From: Acidobacteriota bacterium
GTDB lineage: Bacteria > Acidobacteriota > Thermoanaerobaculia > UBA5066
Assembly (NCBI GenBank): GCA_029781975.1
Contig: JAKOVQ010000047.1
Coordinates: forward strand, 1 to 64,000
Direction: 5' to 3'
Length of the DNA stretch: 64,000 nucleotides
Shown here: positions 59,249 through 64,000 of the stretch, piece by piece
Numbering within the stretch: position 1 is the stretch's first letter
Layout of the letters: each line of letters opens with the position of its first letter
Made by a program: the position numbers and the translations under genes
Notes under the pieces: model-generated
The model's input: the letters and a program-made list of their open reading frames with translations, nothing else
Databases searched by the model: none
Told to the model about the DNA's origin: nothing

Positions 59249-60361
59249 TCAGGGAGCGGCCGCGCCCGCTCCGTGCGCCGCCACGGGGGACGGCGGCCGG
59301 GCGAGCTCGCGGAGGACGTCGAGGATGGTCCGCCCGAGGGCGAGGACGATCGGGCCGAGGAAGAGGCCGAGGAGCCCGAAGGCCGCGATCCCCCCGAAGA
59401 CGCCGACGAAGACCGCCAGCGTCCCCATGTCGCCGCTCCCGCTCCCGATGAGGAGCGGCTTCAGGACGTTGTCCGCGAGGAACGAGGTCACCACCGCCCC
59501 CCAGATCGCGAGGAAGACCGCCGCTCCCGGCCGGCCGGACGCCCAGCACCAGAGGGCGCCGGGCCCCCAGACGAAGGCGGTCCCCCCGACCGGCAGGAGC
59601 GAGAGGAAGGCCATGACGGCCCCCGCCAGGACGGGCGACGGGAGCCCCGCGAGGGTCCAGCCGATCGCGCCGGTCACTCCCTGGGCGAGCGCGCAGAGGA
59701 GCGAGCCGCGGAAGATCGCCTGGAGCATCGCCCGGAGCCTCCGAACGATCTCCCAGCGCTTGCCGTCGTCCAGGGGGATCGCGTTCACCAGCGCCCCGGT
59801 CATCTCGTGACCGTCGCGGAAGTAGAAGAAGAGGAAGAACATCGTCATCACGAACGTGAGGGCGGCGCTCACGAAGCCCTTGACGAGCCCCCCTCCGAGG
59901 GACGCGATCTGCGCCGAGAGCGCGGCGAGGTTGTCGGCGACCCTCCGGGTCAGCTCTGCCGTCCCGAGCCCCGTCCGCGCGTGGAGCCAGTCGAGGGGAC
60001 CGCTGAGGGCGGGGAGACGCACGACGTCCGCCACCGAAGAGACCTCCCGTCGCCTCAGCTCGTCCCCGAGGAGCGTCGCGGCGCGCCCCGCCTCGTTCAG
60101 CACGACGATCCCGAGAACGATCGACGGGAGGAGGACGCAGAGCGCGATCGTCGTGGAGAGGAGGAGCGCCGAGAGGGAGCGCCGGCGGGGGAAGCGCCGC
60201 TCCACCCGGCCCCAGGGGCCGCTGAAGGTGACGCCGAGGACGACGGCCCAGGCGATGGCCGCCGCGAACGGGGCCAGGACGCGCAGGACGAGGACCCCGA
60301 TGCCGGCGGTCACGACGGTGAGGAAGATGGCCGGGTAGATCCGGGCTCGGGTCTCGTTCAC
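59249..60361 (-). CDS. AI-2E transporter family (PerM-like) membrane protein
   Basis: The 370-residue protein has about seven membrane spans. The arrangement is four amino-terminal spans, a central soluble loop (about 70-160) and the conserved carboxyl part with LAQGVTGAIGWTLAGLPSPVLAGAVMAFLSLLPVGGTAFVWGPGALW. The family exports or conducts diverse small molecules and ions; the name comes from E. coli TqsA. The GTG start at 60361 has GGAGGGGAG about 6 nt upstream. It is divergent from queG by 55 bp. Confidence 0.93.
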   Translation of the reverse strand: MNETRARIYPAIFLTVVTAGIGVLVLRVLAPFAAAIAWAVVLGVTFSGPWGRVERRFPRRRSLSALLLSTTIALCVLLPSIVLGIVVLNEAGRAATLLGDELRRREVSSVADVVRLPALSGPLDWLHARTGLGTAELTRRVADNLAALSAQIASLGGGLVKGFVSAALTFVMTMFFLFFYFRDGHEMTGALVNAIPLDDGKRWEIVRRLRAMLQAIFRGSLLCALAQGVTGAIGWTLAGLPSPVLAGAVMAFLSLLPVGGTAFVWGPGALWCWASGRPGAAVFLAIWGAVVTSFLADNVLKPLLIGSGSGDMGTLAVFVGVFGGIAAFGLLGLFLGPIVLALGRTILDVLRELARPPSPVAAHGAGAAAP

Positions 60362-60401
60362 TCGATCTCCCCTCCGGGCCTCATGTTATCGGCCCCGTTG
60401 C

Positions 60402-60407
60402 TAGACT
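60402..60407 (+). promoter_or_regulatory. -10-like element close to the queG start
   Basis: TAGACT lies 9 nt before the queG ATG at 60417, consistent with a near-leaderless message, although GGGAG also lies 5 nt before the ATG and could serve as a ribosome-binding site on a longer transcript. No clear -35 hexamer is visible. Confidence 0.35.
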
Positions 60408-60416
60408 GGGAGCGCG

Positions 60417-61394
60417 ATGTCCGGATTCCGCTCCCGGAGGCCGGAGCCGCGCTTCCCGCCGGCTCCCCCGCCCGACGACCCCGTCGCCCTCTCCCGGCTG
60501 GCCGTCCGGGCGGCCCTCGAGAACGGCTTCGACGCCGCGGGGGTCGTCGCGGCGACGCGCCCCGACAGCTTCTCGACGTTCCGCGCCTGGCTCGACGCGG
60601 GGCTGCACGGCGAGATGACCTGGCTCGAGCGCGACGCGCGGGCGCGGGAGAGCTTCGACTCGATCCTCCCGCACGCGAAGGCCGTCCTCGCGGTCGCCCG
60701 CGCCGTCGTCCCCGGCGGCGACGGCAACGTGGCCCGCTACGCACGGGGAGAGGACTACCACGCGGCCGTCCGGCGCGACCTGAAGCGGGTCGTCTCGCGG
60801 CTCCTCGAGCAGGCCCCTCCCGGAAGCCATTTCCGGGTCTGCGTCGACACGGCGCCGCTCCTCGAGCGCGAGCTGGCGATGCGGGCCGGCCTCGGCTTCC
60901 TCGGCAAGAGCGGCCTCCTGATCGTCCCGGGAGTCGGGTCGCACGTCGTCCTGGGCGAGGTCCTGACCGACGTCGCGCTGGCGCCGTCGGCGGGGCCGGT
61001 CGACCCGACGTGGGAGCGGTGCGGCTCCTGCTCGCGGTGCCTCGAGGCCTGCCCCACGTCGGCCTTCCTCGGGCCCCGCTGGCTGGACGCGCGCCGCTGC
61101 CTCTCGTACCTGACGATCGAGAAGAGGAGCCCTCTCACCCCCGAGGAGGAGGCGGCGCTCGGGGGGCGGCTCTTCGGATGCGACGTCTGTCAGGACGTCT
61201 GCCCCTGGAACGGCGGCGGCCCCTGGGCACCCTCCGCCGGCGGGGAGGGGGCGTGGCTCGACCCGGCTCCCCTGGCCGGGATCGACGACGGCGCGTTCGA
61301 GGAGCGGTTCGGGAAGAGCGCGATCCGGAGGGCCACGGCGGCCGGCCTCTCCCGGAACGCTCGGGCCGCCCTGGCCCGCGGAGCCGCGCCGTGA
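60417..61394 (+). CDS. queG: Epoxyqueuosine reductase QueG
   Basis: The 325-residue protein has a flavin-reductase-like, cobalamin-binding amino part (FDAAGVVAA through VCVDTAPLLERELAMRAGLGFLGKSGLLI). It also has two 4Fe-4S cluster motifs, CGSCSRCLEACPTSAF and CDVCQDVCPWN. QueG reduces epoxyqueuosine to queuosine in tRNA, the last step of queuosine synthesis. The usual carboxyl HEAT-like part is short here, as in many compact homologues. Its stop overlaps the NUDIX gene (GTGA). Confidence 0.95.
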   Translation: MSGFRSRRPEPRFPPAPPPDDPVALSRLAVRAALENGFDAAGVVAATRPDSFSTFRAWLDAGLHGEMTWLERDARARESFDSILPHAKAVLAVARAVVPGGDGNVARYARGEDYHAAVRRDLKRVVSRLLEQAPPGSHFRVCVDTAPLLERELAMRAGLGFLGKSGLLIVPGVGSHVVLGEVLTDVALAPSAGPVDPTWERCGSCSRCLEACPTSAFLGPRWLDARRCLSYLTIEKRSPLTPEEEAALGGRLFGCDVCQDVCPWNGGGPWAPSAGGEGAWLDPAPLAGIDDGAFEERFGKSAIRRATAAGLSRNARAALARGAAP

Positions 61395-62179
61395 CGCTCC
61401 TCGTCGTCGCCGGGATCCTCGTCCGCGACGGCAGGCTCCTCCTCGCCCGCAGGCCGGCGGGAGGGGAGCTCGCCGGGCTGTGGGAGCTGCCGGGAGGGAA
61501 GGTCGAGGAAGGGGAGCGTCCCGCGGCCGCGCTCGCCCGCGAGTGGCGGGAGGAGCTCGGGGTCCTCGTCGCCGGCCTGACGCCCTGGGGCTTCGCCGAC
61601 GCGGACGGAGGGGGACGCCCCCTCACGCTCCTCTTCTACACGGTCGGCGCCGTCCGCGGCGAGCCGCAGCCCGTCGCCTGCGACGCCGTCCGTTGGGCCG
61701 GCGCGGAGGAGGCCCGGCTCCTGGCGACGCCGCCGCCCGACGCTCCTGCCCTGGCGCGCCTCGCCCGCGAGGGAGGCGGAGCGTTCCGCGACACGCTCGT
61801 GCCGGAAGGGCCGGCCCTCCTCGCGCGCGCCGAGGAGGAGGACCCGTACCTCTGGGGCTCGGAGTCCCTCGAGCCCGGCCGCCCCCTCTTCTTCGTGAAG
61901 CGCGGCCTCCTCGGGCGCGACGCGATCGCGGGGCTCCTCGTCGCCACGCGCGAGGGTCCGCGCGCGTACGAGAACTCCTGTCCCCACGCCCCCCAGCCTC
62001 TCGAGCGGCCCGGCGGCCACCCGATGACCGAAGACGGGCGCCTCCTCGTCTGCAGCGCCCACGAGGCCCACTTCGTCCCCGAGTCGGGCCTCTGCGTCCG
62101 GGGACCGTGCGAGGGGGATTCGCTCCGCCCCCTCCCCCTCTTCCGAGAGGGCGCCGGCTGGACCCTGGTGAAGCCGTGA
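61391..62179 (+). CDS. NUDIX hydrolase fused to a Rieske 2Fe-2S domain
   Basis: The 262-residue protein has an MutT-like NUDIX domain (about 1-130) with the box GGKVEEGERPAAALAREWREELGV (36-58, G-x5-E-x7-REUxEExGU). A second domain contains C197-P-H199 and C221-S-A-H224, the C-x-H / C-x-x-H ligand pattern of Rieske clusters, in a WTLVKP-ending fold. The second half also keeps ENSCPHAPQPLE, typical of Rieske ferredoxin-like domains. This fusion joins nucleotide-pool cleaning chemistry with an electron-transfer domain; I know no named family with it. Start and stop both overlap neighbours by 4 nt. The long frame upstream belongs to other genes and is not coding. Confidence 0.85.
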   Translation: MTLLVVAGILVRDGRLLLARRPAGGELAGLWELPGGKVEEGERPAAALAREWREELGVLVAGLTPWGFADADGGGRPLTLLFYTVGAVRGEPQPVACDAVRWAGAEEARLLATPPPDAPALARLAREGGGAFRDTLVPEGPALLARAEEEDPYLWGSESLEPGRPLFFVKRGLLGRDAIAGLLVATREGPRAYENSCPHAPQPLERPGGHPMTEDGRLLVCSAHEAHFVPESGLCVRGPCEGDSLRPLPLFREGAGWTLVKP

Positions 62180-63456
62180 GCGTCGGGATCCTCCTCGGGG
62201 CGCTCGCGCTCTGCGTCGTCGCGTCGGCGTTCTTCTCGGGGACGGAGACGGCCCTCACGTCGCTCTCCGACACCTCGGTCCACCAGCTCAAGGAGCGGCG
62301 GAACCCCCAGGCCAGGCGCCTGGAGGAGCTCCGGGCGGATCTCCCGCGGACCCTCTCGACGCTCCTGATCGGGAACACCCTGTTCAACATCGCGGCGGGC
62401 TCCATCGGCACGGCGCTCGCCATCGGGGTCCTGGGCGAGCGGTGGGGCGTCCTGGCGGCGACGGCCGGGACCACCCTCCTCCTCCTCCTCTTCGGCGAGG
62501 TGACCCCGAAGACGCTCGCGTCCCGGCGCCCGGAGGCCTTCGCGGTCGCCGTGGCCCCGGCGGTCGCCCTCCTCGTCACCCTCAGCGCACCGATCGCCCG
62601 GCTCCTCGCCGGGGCCGCCTCGCCTCTCCTCCGGCCCTTCGGCGCGGGGGTCCCGGGCCCCCGCGCGGTCACGGAGGAGGACGTCCGGAGCGTCATCTCC
62701 CTGTCGCACGTGCGAGGGGGCCTGGAGAAGGAGGAGACCGAGATCCTCCAGGCCGTCCTCGACTTCGGCGAGCTCCCGGTGCGCGACGCGATGGTCCCGC
62801 TCGCCCGGATGATCACCCTCCCCGTCGGGGCGACCTTCGCCGAGGTCCAGGCGGTCTGCCGGACCCACCGTTACAGCCGTTTCCCCGTCCACTCGGCCTC
62901 CCCGGACGACTTCGTCGGGACCCTTCACGTCAAGGACCTGTTCGACGTCACGGACGCCGAGGAGAAGGCCTTCGACCTCGCGCGCCACCTTCGCCCCGCC
63001 GTCTTCGTCCCCGAGCTGAAGCGGGCGGGAGACCTCTTCCGGGAGATGCGGCGGAGGCGGTTCCACATGGCGATCGTGGTGGACGAGCTCGGCTCGGTGA
63101 CCGGGCTCGTGACGCTCGAGGACCTCGTCGAGGAGATGCTCGGCGACATCGCCGACGAGCACGACGAGCCCGACGCCTCCCCCGTCCTCGACGGCGCCTC
63201 GATCCTCGTCGAAGGGTCGTATCCCCTCACGGCCGCCGAGCGCGAGCTCGGCCTCGTCCTCCCCGCGGAGGGGGCCGAGACGGTGGCCGGCTTCCTGATC
63301 CAGGCCTTCGGCAGGATCCCGCGCGCCGGCGCGCGGACCTTCGTGGGGGACGTCGAGCTCGTGGTGGAGCGTGCTTCGCCCCGCGCGGTGGAGCGGGTGA
63401 GAATCACGAGGAAGCCCCGGTCGCCCGGAGGCGGCGAGGAGCGGAAGGCATCCTGA
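62176..63456 (+). CDS. CNNM/CorC-type membrane protein (DUF21, CBS pair, HlyC/CorC domain)
   Basis: The 426-residue protein has a DUF21 membrane domain (about 1-150: FFSGTETALTSLSDTSV, TLLIGNTLFNIAAGS, LLLLFGEVTPKTLASRRP), a CBS pair (about 205-325: VRDAMVPLARMITLPV and HMAIVVDELGSVTGLVTLEDLVEEMLGDI) and a carboxyl CorC_HlyC domain. These are Mg2+/Co2+ efflux-associated proteins. GTG at 62176 overlaps the NUDIX-Rieske stop. The typical order of domains and length is retained. Confidence 0.93.
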   Translation: MSVGILLGALALCVVASAFFSGTETALTSLSDTSVHQLKERRNPQARRLEELRADLPRTLSTLLIGNTLFNIAAGSIGTALAIGVLGERWGVLAATAGTTLLLLLFGEVTPKTLASRRPEAFAVAVAPAVALLVTLSAPIARLLAGAASPLLRPFGAGVPGPRAVTEEDVRSVISLSHVRGGLEKEETEILQAVLDFGELPVRDAMVPLARMITLPVGATFAEVQAVCRTHRYSRFPVHSASPDDFVGTLHVKDLFDVTDAEEKAFDLARHLRPAVFVPELKRAGDLFREMRRRRFHMAIVVDELGSVTGLVTLEDLVEEMLGDIADEHDEPDASPVLDGASILVEGSYPLTAAERELGLVLPAEGAETVAGFLIQAFGRIPRAGARTFVGDVELVVERASPRAVERVRITRKPRSPGGGEERKAS

Positions 63457-63469
63457 AGATGACGAGACC

Positions 63470-63763
63470 ATGGCGAAGGTCGTCTTTCTCGACCAGGGCC
63501 TGAGGGCCGAGGTCCCCGAGGGGACCACCGTGCTCGACGCGGCGCGGCGGATGGGGGTCCGGATCTCCTCGATCTGCGGAGGGAGCGGGACCTGCTCCAC
63601 CTGCCGCGTCTCCTGCGTCGTGAACCCCGAGAACCTCTCCCCCGTGGAGCCCCTGGAGATCGCCTACGACATGGGGCCGGGCGTGAGGCTCGGCTGCCAG
63701 GCCCACGTCCGCGGCGACGTGGGGCTCAGGGTCGTCAAGATCCCGAAGGCGGTGCTCGAGTGA
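63470..63763 (+). CDS. 2Fe-2S ferredoxin (plant/ASKHA-type)
   Basis: The 97-residue protein has a beta-grasp ferredoxin fold with ligands C-GGSGT-C-ST-C and a distal Cys (RLGCQAH). The pattern C-x5-C-x2-C is that of small plant-type ferredoxins. The RVSCVVN stretch after it is shared with ASKHA-domain-associated proteins (reductive activators). It could supply electrons to a partner; the Rieske-fused NUDIX protein two genes upstream also carries a 2Fe-2S site. ATG start with GATGACGAGA upstream. The stop overlaps trmB. Confidence 0.92.
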   Translation: MAKVVFLDQGLRAEVPEGTTVLDAARRMGVRISSICGGSGTCSTCRVSCVVNPENLSPVEPLEIAYDMGPGVRLGCQAHVRGDVGLRVVKIPKAVLE

Positions 63764-64000
63764 GCCGGCCCTCCCTCCGGCGCGCGCTCCGGCGCGCCGG
63801 CGTCGGCCCCCTGCCGAGGGGGGCCCGCCCCGCAGGGGTCCCGTCGCCGCTCGTCCTCCTCGAGGGCGAGGAGGACGGGAGCGGTCCCGTCGACCTCTCC
63901 GGGGCGTTCGGGCGCGCCGCGCCGACGGAGATGGAGATCGGGAGCGGCAAGGGGCGCTTCCTCCTCGAGAGCGCCGCCGAGCGCCCCGAGCGGAACTTCC
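63760..64000 (+). CDS. trmB: tRNA (guanine-46-N7)-methyltransferase TrmB, 5' part (cut by window edge)
   Basis: The 80 visible residues show an Arg/Gly/Pro-rich front and the TrmB motif EMEIGSGKGRFLLESAAERPERNF (AdoMet-binding strand and helix) at residues about 57-80. TrmB makes m7G46 in tRNAs. The GTG start at 63760 overlaps the ferredoxin stop by 4 nt. The rest of the gene lies beyond position 64000. Confidence 0.88.
   Translation, partial: MSRPSLRRALRRAGVGPLPRGARPAGVPSPLVLLEGEEDGSGPVDLSGAFGRAAPTEMEIGSGKGRFLLESAAERPERNF

Overview
The window is very GC-rich bacterial chromosome, densely packed, with 4-nt start/stop overlaps (ATGA, GTGA, TTGA) at most operon junctions. The gene content suggests an Acidobacteriota-type organism, possibly near the Thermoanaerobaculia/Holophagae side. 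Pointers are the ECF sigma factor/Ser-Thr kinase-TPR pair, a secreted-protein module seen in two unlinked genes, the very large TPR protein and the Rex-linked nuo cluster. This assignment is inference from gene content; there is no rRNA in the window.

Region 1 (1-14251) looks like one arm of an integrative genomic island inserted at the 3' end of a tRNA-Pro(GGG) gene (14252-14328). An excisionase-like gene and a tyrosine recombinase lie immediately inside the tRNA. Moving left, the cargo is a large secreted protein, an AAA ATPase/DUF4143 gene, a small Cys-pair protein, a kinase-TPR gene coupled to an ECF sigma factor, and a second AAA/DUF4143 gene. At the far left is a two-gene ubiquitin-like module: a JAB protease-E1 (ThiF) fusion overlapping a DUF6527 gene. 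An IS1182-type element ends about 25 bp upstream of the JAB-E1 start, so any Ubl and E2 genes of that system lie beyond the IS or are lost. The other end of the island is not in the window.

Region 2 (14352-23978, all minus strand) is backbone: a MerR regulator, der, rnr, tRNA-Leu(CAG), then a tightly overlapping operon. That operon encodes a GT2 glycosyltransferase, polysaccharide deacetylase, FabD-like, FabG-like, ACP and FabZ-like proteins, a PilZ/receiver-like protein and a STAS protein. It resembles a dedicated acyl-chain and cell-surface glycan module, but contains no ketosynthase.

Region 3 (23963-35752, plus strand) is a respiratory complex I operon, nuoA-E-F-G-H-J-K-L-M-N, followed by rex. 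It has all N-module and membrane-arm subunits but lacks nuoB, C, D and I, which is exactly the Q module. A Rex-like operator overlaps the proposed promoter just upstream of nuoA.

Region 4 (35759-42312) holds an ABC ATPase, a YIP1-family membrane protein and a TolC-like protein, an OppD/OppF-type ATPase pair, and a divergent deoxyhypusine-synthase-like gene. Region 5 (42325-50908, minus) is the translation/secretion operon ffh-rpsP-rimM-trmD-rplS-rnhB, followed by a 1472-residue TPR protein. Region 6 (51024-64000) contains a small Ala-rich lipoprotein with a long structured leader and strong terminator, a secreted repeat-module protein, a HAD phosphatase, a thioredoxin and a DUF309 protein. 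It continues with two glycosyltransferases and a coiled-coil methyltransferase, a beta-propeller lipoprotein and an AI-2E family membrane protein. It closes with queG, a NUDIX-Rieske fusion, a CorC-type protein, a ferredoxin and the 5' part of trmB.

Several genes (ffh, nuoA, the 41036/41077 and 58010/58037 divergent pairs, queG) have a -10-like hexamer only 9-13 nt before the start codon and no Shine-Dalgarno sequence, suggesting leaderless or near-leaderless transcripts.
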